Below, one piece after another: positions 28,605 through 37,754 of a DNA stretch of 64,000 bases. The DNA is taken from positions 284,482-348,481 of the forward strand of contig NZ_FQVF01000004.1 of assembly GCF_900129155.1 (NCBI RefSeq), in the 5' to 3' direction. This stretch comes from Marinomonas polaris DSM 16579 (GTDB taxonomy: Bacteria; Pseudomonadota; Gammaproteobacteria; Pseudomonadales; Marinomonadaceae). The position numbers and the translations under genes are program-made. Numbering within the stretch: position 1 is the stretch's first letter; every line of letters begins with the position of its first letter. Under the pieces are notes generated by a model, which was not told the origin of the DNA, did not search any database, and saw only the letters and a program-made list of their open reading frames with translations.

Positions 28605-29054
28605 GTGATCAACATCCGCCAAGCAGGATTAGAAGACTTAACCTCTGTCGTCTCCATATTTGAGCAATATAGACACTTTTATCAATGTGAAAATAACATC
28701 GTACTGGCCACTGATTTTATTAAAGCCCGTATGGAGCAACAAGAGTCCATTATTTTTATCGCTGAAACTGACGAGCAAGAAAAAACGGTAGTAGGTTTTG
28801 TCCAGCTCTACCCACTTTTTACCTCAACAAGGATGAAAAAAGTCTGGCTGTTGAATGATCTATTTGTTGAAGAAACCTATAGAAAGCAAGGTATAGCTGA
28901 ACAGCTAATACTAAACGCCAAAGCGCTAGCAAATGACACTGGAGCACTAGGTTTAAGGCTATCTACCGCAGCAAGCAACCAACCGGCTCAAGCCCTGTAT
29001 GAAAAAATAGGTTTTATCAAAAGCCAAAATTTTTATTATGAGCTAAGTCTATAA
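28605..29054 (+). CDS. GNAT family N-acetyltransferase
   Basis: A 149-residue acetyltransferase. The acetyl-CoA pyrophosphate loop is in VEETYRKQGIAEQLILNAKALA (R-x-x-G-I-A), and the C-terminal part has ALYEKIGF. The start chosen is GTG with AAGGA eight bases upstream, giving INIRQAGLEDLTSV; an upstream ATG six codons earlier lacks a ribosome-binding site. It is divergent from the MocR regulator and followed by a PNPOx-like gene after 22 bases. Substrate is unknown. Confidence 0.85.
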   Translation: MINIRQAGLEDLTSVVSIFEQYRHFYQCENNIVLATDFIKARMEQQESIIFIAETDEQEKTVVGFVQLYPLFTSTRMKKVWLLNDLFVEETYRKQGIAEQLILNAKALANDTGALGLRLSTAASNQPAQALYEKIGFIKSQNFYYELSL

Positions 29055-29076
29055 ATTAACCGTCTGGACAAACATC

Positions 29077-29727
29077 ATGAGTCAGTCACTAGAAGAAACG
29101 GCATTAACCAAAGTAAAAAGAGGGCCAAACAGAGCCTCTTATGATAAAGACCTAGCGCTAGACATTCTTGATGCAGCGCTAATGTGTCACGTCGGGCAAA
29201 CCAAAGATGGCCAAGTTTTTGTGACACCAACCAGTCATTGGCGCGAAGGCGATTATTTCTACTGGCACGCCCATTCCAAGGCACGCAACGTCAAAGGCCC
29301 CATCGACGAACCTGAAAAGGTGTGCATTAATGTCAGTTTATTAGATGGCTTAGTGTTGGCTCGTTCAGCCATGCATCATTCTGTGAATTATCGTTCTGTC
29401 ACCTTATTTGGTGTGCCAGAACTCATTGAGGATAAAGAGGAAAAGGTACGCCAGTTCAAACTTTTCTTAGATAAAGTCAGCCCTGGACGCTGGGAAACAC
29501 TACGCCCAGTAAACGAGCAAGAAATCAAAGCCACTGGCGTGGTGCGCATCAAAATCGAAGAAGCCTCAGTGAAAATGCGTGCAGAGCCACCCATCGATGA
29601 TCCAGAAGACAACTACTGGCCTGTTTGGGCTGGCGTCATGCCTTTAGAAAAACATTGGGGAAAACTGCAAAAAGACCCAATTCAAAACCAAGATTACCCA
29701 GAACCAACAGCGCCAAATGCAGCTTAA
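29077..29727 (+). CDS. Pyridoxamine 5'-phosphate oxidase-related (FMN-binding split barrel) protein
   Basis: A 216-residue protein of the PNPOx-like split-barrel type: CHVGQTKDGQVFVTPTSHWREGDYFYWHAHSKARNV has the spacing of flavin-binding strands, followed by VCINVSLLDGLVLARSAMHHSVNYRSVTLFG. It probably binds FMN, F420 or haem. It is too divergent to be PdxH itself. Its place in a MocR-linked unit with a GNAT enzyme suggests work on an amine-type compound; a resistance function is also possible. Confidence 0.8.
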   Translation: MSQSLEETALTKVKRGPNRASYDKDLALDILDAALMCHVGQTKDGQVFVTPTSHWREGDYFYWHAHSKARNVKGPIDEPEKVCINVSLLDGLVLARSAMHHSVNYRSVTLFGVPELIEDKEEKVRQFKLFLDKVSPGRWETLRPVNEQEIKATGVVRIKIEEASVKMRAEPPIDDPEDNYWPVWAGVMPLEKHWGKLQKDPIQNQDYPEPTAPNAA

Positions 29728-29739
29728 CTAGAAAAATGG

Positions 29740-30609
29740 CTAATATAAGGCTAGATCTTCATCTGCAGTGTATTCATTAAATACGCTGCTGATTACCTTT
29801 AATATTTTACGTGTTTTCTGATCCGTAAGGTGTGTATGCAACTCAATAGAGGAGGTTGGCAGAGAGGGTAGATTAAACAGCTCACGCACATCAATTGAAT
29901 CTTCTGGTGCCATCCTTTGACTATAAATACCAACAGCCATTCCTGCAGAAATAGCAGCATTAACAACTTCGGTACTTCCAGCGATAAGAACATTATTTGA
30001 TCTAAGACCTGCTTTTTTTAAAATTAAAGGAGCTTGATCTCTTACCCCACACTTTTCATCCAATATGGCTAGTCTCAATGGTTCGTTAGGAGAATACTGA
30101 AAATTCGGAGAAGCATACCAACTATAATGTTCAATACAGAGTATGAGCCCTTCTTTCCGTTCTTCTTCACTACGTAAGATAACGGCGTCTAGTTCACCGT
30201 TAAGATATTCCTCTTTCACCTTAGTAGAGGTGTCAGTTGATATTTCAAGCACCAAATCTGGGTCAAGTTCATTCACCTTTGCTAACATAGTTTGTAGCTC
30301 TGAACCAATAAGATGACACCCAATCCCTAGCTTAAGACGTTTTTTGGCTAACAATAAGCTTTCAACAGCACGTTCGTGTGCTTCTAGGAAGTCCCTTGCC
30401 GAAGCAATAAACAATTCGCCATAAGAAGATAATCTGACTTGTCTAGGCGTACGCTCTATCAAGCGCCGTTTAACACGTTCTTCCAACCGTTTTAATCGTA
30501 AACTTAAAGCAGCTTGTGTTGTACCTAATAAATTGGCAGCTTGTGTAAAACTTTTCAAATCAGCAATGGCTACAAATGCTCGAACTGAATCAACATCCAA
30601 CGTCAACAT
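29740..30609 (-). CDS. LysR family transcriptional regulator
   Basis: A 289-residue LTTR. The helix-turn-helix is at residues ~6-40 (VRAFVAIADLKSFTQAANLLGTTQAALSLRLKRLEERV). The effector domain (KLGIGCHLIGSELQTML...) follows. It is divergent from the MFS transporter gene 218 bases away and most likely controls it. The effector is unknown. Confidence 0.9.
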   Translation of the reverse strand: MLTLDVDSVRAFVAIADLKSFTQAANLLGTTQAALSLRLKRLEERVKRRLIERTPRQVRLSSYGELFIASARDFLEAHERAVESLLLAKKRLKLGIGCHLIGSELQTMLAKVNELDPDLVLEISTDTSTKVKEEYLNGELDAVILRSEEERKEGLILCIEHYSWYASPNFQYSPNEPLRLAILDEKCGVRDQAPLILKKAGLRSNNVLIAGSTEVVNAAISAGMAVGIYSQRMAPEDSIDVRELFNLPSLPTSSIELHTHLTDQKTRKILKVISSVFNEYTADEDLALY

Positions 30610-30827
30610 TATAAATACCTTTAAAATAGGTCTAACTATTTAAATCTGTAATCACAGATATATAAATCATGTCCATTCATTAATAATTAAGTTAATGCTA
30701 ATTTCCTCACCAGCCAAAATTGTATTTCAAAAGCTCTTAGGAAAGATAGCTTGTTTTATCTTTTTAATAATAGCTTTTCAACGAAATACATTCATTGGAA
30801 CTGTCTATAATTACGGAGAATTAGTAT

Positions 30828-32330
30828 ATGAGGACTTCTGCCTCAAGAAATAAAATCGCTCTAATGGCAATCTGTTTATCTGCTATTATGTTAGGTTTAG
30901 AAATAACCAGTGTGCCTTCAGTTTTACCTGTCTTGAAAGATATTTTACCTGCAGACTTCAAACAACTACAGTGGATTATGAATGCTTACACTCTCGCCAT
31001 GTGTTCAGTACTGGTGGCTATGGGTGCATTAGCAGACCGTTTTGGACGTAAACGCGTATTTACTATAGGCATCATTGTTTTTGGTGTTGCCTCTCTTATA
31101 TGTAGCTTAGCGACTAACGCACCAATACTAATTGCTGCACGTTTTCTACAAGGAATAAGTGCTGCTGCCATGTTGGCGTGCCAAGTAGCGATATTATCAA
31201 ATCAGTTTCAAAACGGTCCTGAACGAGGTGTTGCCTTTGCTTGGTGGGGTATCGTATTTGGTCTGGGGTTAGGGTTTGGCCCGATTGTTGGTGGCCTAAT
31301 CATTGCTCATCTAAGTTGGGAATGGGTATTTTTGATCCATGTATTTATTGCTGTTATAACTCTTGTTTTAGCACGTATTGGCGTACTTGAATCGTCTGAC
31401 CCTGATTCGCTGCGAGTGGATTATGGCGGTATGATTACCCTATCTAGTACAGTATTTGGTTTAGTCTTTATGATTACTCAGGGACAATCTATAGGGTATC
31501 AGTCACTAGAAGGAATACTAATTATAGGTGCTAGTGCACTTGCTTTTGTCCTCTTTCTTATCATTGAAAGTAAAGTAGCAAGACCTATGTTTGATCTTAA
31601 GGCTTTTCGTATTCGGAACTTTTCAGGGGCATTATTTGGTGCAGCAGGCATGAACTTTAGTTTCTGGCCTTTCGTTGTTTACTTTCCCATTTATCTGCAA
31701 AGCGTTCTTGGCTATGACGGAATAACGGCAGGTTTAACAGTGCTTGCTCTCACTTTACCTACGATCGTTGTTCCGCCATACGCAGAAAAAATTCTAATAA
31801 AACATGGCCCTAAATTTTTGATTTCTTTGGGACTGACGTGTATTTCTGGTGGTTTCTTCCTTCTCTGGGCTATAGCGTCTTCCCCTGAGGCAAGTTGGCT
31901 CACTCTAATGCCTGGTTGTATTTTAGCGGGTATCGGTCTTGGGTTTACCAATACACCGGTAACCAACACAGCAACGGGGTCTTTACCTCCTGAACGTGCA
32001 GGCATGGCTTCTGGCATGGAATTCAGCGCTCGTATGATATCTTTGTCTCTAAATATTGCATTAATGGGCCTTATTTTAGCTAACGGAATTGCTTCACGTT
32101 TACTCGACTTACTACCAAAAACGCTTTCTGAAACGAGGTTAATTGAAATTACAGATATTTTAGCTTCTGGAAATTTAAACATACTGGAGAATTACGGAAT
32201 ATCAAAAGAGATTGCAAAAAATATTCTCATGGAAGGTTTTAGTAGCGTACTTCTATATGGTGCAACATCGACAGCTGTAATTTGCTTTCTAGCTTTTATT
32301 ACTTTTGAAAGAAAAATTTTGAAAATTTAG
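30828..32330 (+). CDS. MFS transporter, DHA2 (EmrB/QacA) type drug efflux
   Basis: A 500-residue membrane protein with about 14 transmembrane segments. The MFS motif A is GALADRFGRKRVF, and the antiporter motif C-like segment is GIVFGLGLGFGPIVGG in helix 5. The length and helix count fit the DHA2 family of proton-driven multidrug exporters. GGAG lies before the ATG. It stands divergent from a LysR regulator, the usual arrangement for inducible efflux. No membrane-fusion partner is adjacent, so it probably works alone. Confidence 0.9.
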   Translation: MRTSASRNKIALMAICLSAIMLGLEITSVPSVLPVLKDILPADFKQLQWIMNAYTLAMCSVLVAMGALADRFGRKRVFTIGIIVFGVASLICSLATNAPILIAARFLQGISAAAMLACQVAILSNQFQNGPERGVAFAWWGIVFGLGLGFGPIVGGLIIAHLSWEWVFLIHVFIAVITLVLARIGVLESSDPDSLRVDYGGMITLSSTVFGLVFMITQGQSIGYQSLEGILIIGASALAFVLFLIIESKVARPMFDLKAFRIRNFSGALFGAAGMNFSFWPFVVYFPIYLQSVLGYDGITAGLTVLALTLPTIVVPPYAEKILIKHGPKFLISLGLTCISGGFFLLWAIASSPEASWLTLMPGCILAGIGLGFTNTPVTNTATGSLPPERAGMASGMEFSARMISLSLNIALMGLILANGIASRLLDLLPKTLSETRLIEITDILASGNLNILENYGISKEIAKNILMEGFSSVLLYGATSTAVICFLAFITFERKILKI

Positions 32331-32569
32331 TTAAAATTAATAATAATAAACAAATTCGCTAATATAATTTAAAACCTATATAGAAATTGAATTAAACAAT
32401 ATGTTTTAAATGGAAGAATAATTTAGATTTCTTGTTTGTTTTTAACTATATTAAATATGTGTTTTTTCTAAAAGTACAAATGTAAAAAATATTACTGGCT
32501 CTTAAAAATGGAGCCTGCTAGTATCAAAGGCATGACGTATTTTATTGCACGATCACATCGATTTATCAG
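32331..32569. other. AT-rich non-coding stretch
   Basis: No gene is supported. The tract is dominated by A/T runs. A short GGCTC/GAGCC stem near 32495-32513 lacks a T-run. It may contain the promoter for the PheS-like gene, but I cannot place its boxes confidently. Confidence 0.55.
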
Positions 32570-32658
32570 CCTCCGAGTCCCTAAACTGGACGCGGCGGCT
32601 TTGTTCTTTCTGAAATAACCTTTCAAAGACAAGCTCTCTCCGAGTCCTGACTCGGAGG
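32570..32658 (+). promoter_or_regulatory. Leader with mutually exclusive hairpins before the PheS-like gene
   Basis: Three segments can pair: A (CCTCCGAGTC, 32570-32579), B (CTCCGAGTC, 32638-32646) and C (GACTCGGAGG, 32649-32658). C can pair with A over 10 bp or with B over up to 9 bp (the tight B-C loop costs one pair), but not with both. C also contains a GGAGG tract. This is the logic of an attenuator or riboregulator 52 bases before the start codon. No T-run follows C, so translational control or RNA processing is more likely than termination. No leader peptide is evident. Confidence 0.5.
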
Positions 32659-32710
32659 AATCCAAAAAGATTGCATTGAACTTTTCATCTTGGATTTATG
32701 GAGCTTTATT

Positions 32711-33832
32711 ATGTCTAAACACAATTATATTACCCACGAACAATTACTTAGCGCACTTTCTCTGCGCGATCTGACTAATCCAAAACATGGCATGCATGCC
32801 ATGCAGCAACTCATTAGTGAAGCGGAAACTGCTGTCGCAGCATTGTGGTCTTGCTATCTACAGCGCATCAACGCTAACCCTATTGTTCCCGTCTATGAAA
32901 ACTACGACGCGCTCGGCTATCCTGTTGATGGTGCATCAAGAGATATTCGCTACAGCCGCTATGTTTCAGACAGCTTGATGCTACGCACTCAAACGTCAAG
33001 TTCTGTGCCTACTTGGTTGAGCAGTTGGCGAAGCCTACGACCGGAGTCCCTTGGAATAATCAGTCACGGTTTGGTTTATCGCCGCGACTGTATTGATCGC
33101 TGGCATTGTGCGGAGCCGCATCAGTTGGATATCTGGATCGTCATGCCAAAGGCTCAAGCTGAAGATAAACAGATATTAAGTGAGTCCATTGCGGCGCTGA
33201 TGAAAACGCTGTTGCCCAATCATGTCGTACAACAATCTAAATCGCCGCATCCTTACACCATCAATGGCATTCAGCTGGACGCTGTTGAAGATCAAGATCT
33301 TATTGAAGTAGGCGAGTGCGGTAACATAGATCCAGACTTATTAACGAAAAACGGTTGGTCGAGCGATGATTATACTGGCGTCGCCATTGGGTTAGGCTTG
33401 GACAGAGTGCTGATGCTGCGTAAAGGCATTCCTGACATTCGGCTGCTTCGAGACCAAGATCCTCGGATCCAACAACAAATGCTCGATTTATCACCTTGGC
33501 GACCTGTCTCGCGACAGCCCAAAGCCGAGCGTGATATTTCGATTGTAGTAAACCGAGATACTGATATGGACATTATTGGTGATCAAGTTCGTATCACCTT
33601 AGGAGAACAAGCTTATTGGTTAGAGGAACTTCGATTGTTATCTCGAACGGATTATCAACAATTACCCAGATCAGCTGTAGAACGACTAGGGATGTCCTCC
33701 TCACACGTAAATTTACTATTACGAATCAGCTTACGACATCCAACTCGAAGTGTGCCAACAAGCCTTGCTAATGATCTGAGAAACAAAATTTATTTGTCGT
33801 TGAATCAAGGACATAACTACTTAGCCAACTAG
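32711..33832 (+). CDS. PheS-related class II aminoacyl-tRNA-synthetase-like ligase with FDX-ACB-like tail
   Basis: A 373-residue protein. Motif 2 is seen in HGLVYRRDCIDRWHCAEPHQ and motif 3 in YTGVAIGLGLDRVLMLRKGIPD, both in the PheS form. After it, PKAERDISIVVNRD and SLRHPTRSVPTSLANDLRNKI match the anticodon-binding FDX-ACB domain normally found at the end of PheT or of mitochondrial PheRS. The N-terminal coiled coil of PheS is missing. It is therefore not the housekeeping PheS subunit, and resembles the uncharacterised PheS-related 'mystery ligase' group. The ATG has GGAG seven bases upstream. An amino-acid symporter gene follows after a terminator. Confidence 0.82.
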   Translation: MSKHNYITHEQLLSALSLRDLTNPKHGMHAMQQLISEAETAVAALWSCYLQRINANPIVPVYENYDALGYPVDGASRDIRYSRYVSDSLMLRTQTSSSVPTWLSSWRSLRPESLGIISHGLVYRRDCIDRWHCAEPHQLDIWIVMPKAQAEDKQILSESIAALMKTLLPNHVVQQSKSPHPYTINGIQLDAVEDQDLIEVGECGNIDPDLLTKNGWSSDDYTGVAIGLGLDRVLMLRKGIPDIRLLRDQDPRIQQQMLDLSPWRPVSRQPKAERDISIVVNRDTDMDIIGDQVRITLGEQAYWLEELRLLSRTDYQQLPRSAVERLGMSSSHVNLLLRISLRHPTRSVPTSLANDLRNKIYLSLNQGHNYLAN

Positions 33833-33859
33833 CCCAACAGACAACAAACTTACAAAATC

Positions 33860-33904
33860 AAACCACTTTCACGCACTTTTTATGTGTGTGAAAGTGGTTT
33901 TTTT
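33860..33904 (+). terminator. Rho-independent terminator of the PheS-like gene
   Basis: AAACCACTTTCAC pairs with GTGAAAGTGGTTT (13 bp), extended by a CAC/GTG pairing past a bulge, and is followed by a run of T. It separates the ligase gene from the symporter gene. Confidence 0.92.
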
Positions 33905-34054
33905 CTTGCGGTTTTCCATAAAATCGCTACCCTTGCACACTTTTTTAAGCTTCTGCGCGTTTCTTAGAGTGCCTTTTTTACCCAAAAAGCACTTCTAATA
34001 TTCAACCCACGAACAATAAAACGATAATCCTATCGAATAAAGGGAGTGCCCTAC

Positions 34055-35461
34055 ATGGCAGCCATCATAGACTTTTTAAATACTATTTTCTGGGGGTATA
34101 TCCTCATCTATGGACTACTAGCCGTAGGCGTATATTTCACTTTACGTCTAGGTTTTATTCAGGTCCGTCGTTTTCCAGAATTCATCCGTACTGTTCTTAA
34201 AGCCCCACAATCCGATCGTGGCGGTATCTCTCCTTTCCAAGCACTTTGTACTAGCCTCGCTTCTCGTGTAGGAACAGGCAATATGACAGGTGTTGCTGTC
34301 GCATTATATTTAGGTGGCCCAGGGGCCATTTTTTGGATGTGGGTGGTGGCAATTATCGGTATGGCAACTGCCTATGCTGAAAGCACCTTGGCTCAGCTCT
34401 ACAAAATGCGCGATCAAAATGGACAATTACGTGGCGGTCCTGCGTTTTACATCAGTAAAGGCTTAAAAGCGCCTTGGGCCGGCGCAGTATTTTCGCTTGC
34501 GCTTATCTTGGCGTTTGGTTTGGTATTCAATGCGGTTCAAGCCAACTCGATTGCAGGCGCAATGGAAGGCGCATTTGGTATCGACACCAGTGTGACCGGC
34601 ATCGTTATCATGCTGCTAGCGGCGATTGTTATCTTCGGTGGTATCAAGAAAATCGCACGTTTTGCTGAAATCGTTGTGCCATTCATGGCAGTTTTATATC
34701 TACTACTAGCCTTGTATGTGATCTTCGCCAATATCTCTGACGTACCAGCGGCATTCGCGTTAATCTTTAAGAGCGCATTTGGTATTGAGCAAGCAGCAGG
34801 CGGCGTTTTAGGTGCCATGCTAAACGGTGTCAAACGTGGCTTGTTTTCCAACGAAGCTGGTATGGGTTCTGCGCCAAACATTGCTGCGGTTGCTACGCCA
34901 AACCCTCATCACCCAGCATCCCAAGGCATGGTTCAATCATTAGGTGTTTTCATTGATACACTGCTGATTTGTACTGCAACGGCCTTGATGATTCTATTAT
35001 CTGGTGCATTGGGTAACGGTCAAACAGGCATTGCCTTAACGCAAACAGCGCTAACGACTCACATAGGTAGTGCGGGCCATTACTTTGTTGCTATTGCGAT
35101 TTTCTTCTTCGCTTTCACCTCCATTATCGGTAACTACAGTTATGCAGAAAATGCGCTAACTTACCTAAAATGGGCGAATAAACCAGGGATTTTCATTCTA
35201 CGCATCTTGGCGCTTGGCATGATCCCTTGGGGCGCATATGAAAGTGTAGCGATGGTATTCAATGCGGCTGATGCAGCAATGGGTCTAATGGCAACTATTA
35301 ACCTGATTGCGATCATGATGTTATCTGGTTTGGTAGTGAAATTAACCAAAGACTATTTCACGCAATTAAAAACTCACACTCCAGTATTCAATTCCGACGA
35401 CTACCCAGAAGTTCGTGACGATATCGACCTTAGTGTTTGGGACGAAAAACCAAGCAAATAA
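34055..35461 (+). CDS. Sodium:alanine/glycine symporter (AGCS family)
   Basis: A 468-residue transporter with about eleven helices. AGCS signatures are SPFQALCTSLASRVGTGNMTGVA near residue 65 and GLFSNEAGMGSAPN. It imports alanine or glycine with sodium. The start is ATG 34055 with AGGGAG eight bases upstream; a GTG nine bases earlier overlaps this site and is rejected. It is monocistronic between two terminators. A link to the upstream ligase gene is only positional. Confidence 0.93.
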   Translation: MAAIIDFLNTIFWGYILIYGLLAVGVYFTLRLGFIQVRRFPEFIRTVLKAPQSDRGGISPFQALCTSLASRVGTGNMTGVAVALYLGGPGAIFWMWVVAIIGMATAYAESTLAQLYKMRDQNGQLRGGPAFYISKGLKAPWAGAVFSLALILAFGLVFNAVQANSIAGAMEGAFGIDTSVTGIVIMLLAAIVIFGGIKKIARFAEIVVPFMAVLYLLLALYVIFANISDVPAAFALIFKSAFGIEQAAGGVLGAMLNGVKRGLFSNEAGMGSAPNIAAVATPNPHHPASQGMVQSLGVFIDTLLICTATALMILLSGALGNGQTGIALTQTALTTHIGSAGHYFVAIAIFFFAFTSIIGNYSYAENALTYLKWANKPGIFILRILALGMIPWGAYESVAMVFNAADAAMGLMATINLIAIMMLSGLVVKLTKDYFTQLKTHTPVFNSDDYPEVRDDIDLSVWDEKPSK

Positions 35462-35507
35462 GTCGTTCTTACTGATTTAATGTAGGCTTAGCCTGATTTT
35501 AAAGATA

Positions 35508-35532
35508 AAAAACCCGCAGCGAAGCGGGTTTT
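35508..35532 (+). terminator. Rho-independent terminator after the AGCS gene
   Basis: AACCCGC and GCGGGTT form the stem with flanking A-run and T-run (TTTTTT). Its symmetry also suits the convergent DUF2798 gene. Confidence 0.92.
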
Positions 35533-35573
35533 TTATTTCTGGTTTCATGCTTAATAAAGCCTTATCTCAAACG

Positions 35574-35789
35574 CTAAATTTTCACTGCCAATTTATGCGC
35601 TAAAGCATGCAAAAATGGCCCTGCGATGAAAGAAATAACACCCGCAGCAGGCCAAGCCAATACCCAAGCTCCCATCCAGAAAGAGACGAAATTTGGATGT
35701 AACCCAATATTCAGATACGTGATCCATGCGGACATAAACAACGACAAGGTAAACGACATTAATACGGCAAAAATAATTCTGTGTTTCAT
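35574..35789 (-). CDS. DUF2798 family small membrane protein
   Basis: A 71-residue protein with two hydrophobic helices (VLMSFTLSLFMSAWITYLN and WVLAWPAAGVISFIAGPFLHALA). The N/H..FVSFWMGAWVLAWPAA pattern fits DUF2798. Function is unknown. GAGAG precedes the ATG. It is divergent from a LysR gene and is probably its target; this arrangement is common for the family. Confidence 0.85.
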   Translation of the reverse strand: MKHRIIFAVLMSFTLSLFMSAWITYLNIGLHPNFVSFWMGAWVLAWPAAGVISFIAGPFLHALAHKLAVKI

Positions 35790-35940
35790 GTTTCTCTCCT
35801 AATGAACTTACCGTCTTCTCTATAAATAGAGTGCCCCAGACGAAAAGTAAGTAAACGACTCAAACTCTGAATACATACTAGCAAACAACAATATTTGTAA
35901 ATATACTGATTTTTTAAAAACAAATTTACGAAAATGCAAA

Positions 35941-36831
35941 ATGCTTGATGATCTAAAGATTTTTATTACCGCTGCCAATAAGAATAGTCTGACTGCCGCC
36001 GCTCAACATCTTGATATGACTATCGCTACGGTATCTCGCCGTATCAGTGCCCTTGAGCAAAAACTTGGCTGTGAGTTACTACATCGTTCAACAAAAGGAC
36101 TAACTCTCACGCCAGTGGGAGAAAGCTACTATCGAGAATGCGCGGAATTCATCGATGCGCTAGATCAGCGAATTTCCAACCTAGACCAAACTCTAAACAG
36201 CCTAAAAGGCGATTTGAAAATACTTGCCCCGGTGAATTTAGGCAGCGGTCCTCTGGATGTATTCTGGAGAGATTTCGTTCAATTATACCCAGATATTGAA
36301 TTAAACATTGAACTGAGCAACACACTGCAAGACATAAGAGACACCCGCGCAGACATCGCTTTGCGCTCAGGGAATCAACCCAGCTCATCATTGATTCAAA
36401 AAAAACTCGGGCACATTGAGCCCATTCTAGTTGCATCGCCTAACATTGCATTCCCACTACCTAAAACGATAGAAGACTTGCAACAAGCTCCGAGCATTGC
36501 GTCCAACATGTTTTCAGACTGGTTATTAATGAATGACCAAGGCGAACTGCACCCGCTTAAAAAAGAACACCAACACATTAGCAACGATATGACTATCACA
36601 CTCAATCTTACCAAAGCTGGCGCTGGGATTGCGTTAATGCCCATGAGCATGGTGCATGGCTCCCTTGAAACTGGCGAGCTTATTCGGGTATTACCTGAAT
36701 GGCGAGGCCAAAATAGAGAGATTTTTTTAGTCTGGCCTTATCGACGCAGCTTATCGGCCAGAGCCAAGCTATTGAAAGAGGAGCTGACTAAATTTCTTCA
36801 CCAACAAACCTGGTTTCACCCAAGCCCTTAG
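35941..36831 (+). CDS. LysR family transcriptional regulator
   Basis: A 296-residue LTTR of the single-effector CrgA-like group. The helix-turn-helix is KIFITAANKNSLTAAAQHLDMTIATVSRRISALEQKL and the ending has FLVWPYRRSLSARAKLL. There is no obvious ribosome-binding site before the ATG, which follows an A-rich tract. It is divergent from the DUF2798 gene and 80 bases upstream of a TauE/SafE transporter gene in the same direction. Confidence 0.9.
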   Translation: MLDDLKIFITAANKNSLTAAAQHLDMTIATVSRRISALEQKLGCELLHRSTKGLTLTPVGESYYRECAEFIDALDQRISNLDQTLNSLKGDLKILAPVNLGSGPLDVFWRDFVQLYPDIELNIELSNTLQDIRDTRADIALRSGNQPSSSLIQKKLGHIEPILVASPNIAFPLPKTIEDLQQAPSIASNMFSDWLLMNDQGELHPLKKEHQHISNDMTITLNLTKAGAGIALMPMSMVHGSLETGELIRVLPEWRGQNREIFLVWPYRRSLSARAKLLKEELTKFLHQQTWFHPSP

Positions 36832-36911
36832 TCTAAAAAGGGAACTTTGGTTACACTAGCACACAATAATCTCACACGATTCAATCTCATTTCTAAACAC
36901 GAAGGACAACC

Positions 36912-37718
36912 ATGGAACACTTATTTTGGTGGCAATACGCCTTAATCGGCGCCATTTTTATATGGAGCGGCTTTGTTCGCAGTGGCTTAGGATTTGGCGG
37001 CGCAGTACTCGCTTTGCCTTTCCTATTATTAGTAAAAAACGATCCGCTGTTATTTTTGCCGATTATTTCCATTCATCTTTTGGTATTTTCTAGCTGGATT
37101 GCATGGCAAGGATCGAGAGCCACCAAACAACAAGCCATACTCGCAGCAGAACGAGGCGAAGCATCGCAAGAAGCACAAGGCAATATCGCTTGGGGTTATT
37201 TAAAGAAAGCCCTCGGCATCATGATAGTGCCGAAACTGATCGGCGTATTTGGTTTATTAACCTTACCGGGCAACATAGTCACTGGGGTGATTTTCGTCAT
37301 CGTCGCTATTTTCGCGGTGTCTTATATCCTGAATAAACCTTTTTACACCAACAACAAGTTCCTCGACACCATCTTCCTTATGCTTGGCGGTTACGTCAGC
37401 GGCACCTCCTTAATCGGCGCACCTCTCATCGTCTCCGTCTTCGCCACCAAAGTACCGCGCCATCAACTGCGCGATACCTTGTTCGTGCTCTGGTTTATTC
37501 TGGTGATGATCAAAATGGTGTCCTTCCTCATCGCCGGCATCGACCTACAACTTATCCATCAGCTTTGGTTACTGCCTTGCGCCTTGATCGGTCACGTCTT
37601 TGGACAAAAACTACACAACCGTATTCAAAAAGCCGAAACACCCGTCTTCTTCCAATTCGTCGGCTGGGCGCTACTCATCGTCTGCGGATTTGGCTTGTAC
37701 TCGACCTTTATGCTTTAG
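36912..37718 (+). CDS. TauE/SafE family sulfite/anion exporter-like permease
   Basis: A 268-residue membrane protein with eight or so helices and the family motifs GFVRSGLGFGGAVLALPF near the N-terminus and GGYVSGTSLIGAPLIVSVF after the midpoint (the repeated half). Members move sulfite, sulfoacetate or other anions. AAGGA precedes the ATG. No sulfonate genes are near, so the substrate is open. A large hairpin element follows the gene. Confidence 0.9.
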   Translation: MEHLFWWQYALIGAIFIWSGFVRSGLGFGGAVLALPFLLLVKNDPLLFLPIISIHLLVFSSWIAWQGSRATKQQAILAAERGEASQEAQGNIAWGYLKKALGIMIVPKLIGVFGLLTLPGNIVTGVIFVIVAIFAVSYILNKPFYTNNKFLDTIFLMLGGYVSGTSLIGAPLIVSVFATKVPRHQLRDTLFVLWFILVMIKMVSFLIAGIDLQLIHQLWLLPCALIGHVFGQKLHNRIQKAETPVFFQFVGWALLIVCGFGLYSTFML

Positions 37719-37754
37719 TCCACATGACTTGTACTAAATGTAGTCCGCAGTAAC

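Noticed and set aside
32711..33832. PheS-like gene considered as pyrrolysyl-tRNA synthetase or housekeeping pheS
   Set aside because: The motif 2 and 3 sequences are of PheS type rather than PylS; no pylT-like tRNA is visible. A normal PheS would have the coiled coil and an adjacent pheT.
33905..34054. Glycine riboswitch before the AGCS symporter gene
   Set aside because: The leader after the terminator is too short and lacks the tandem conserved aptamer segments.
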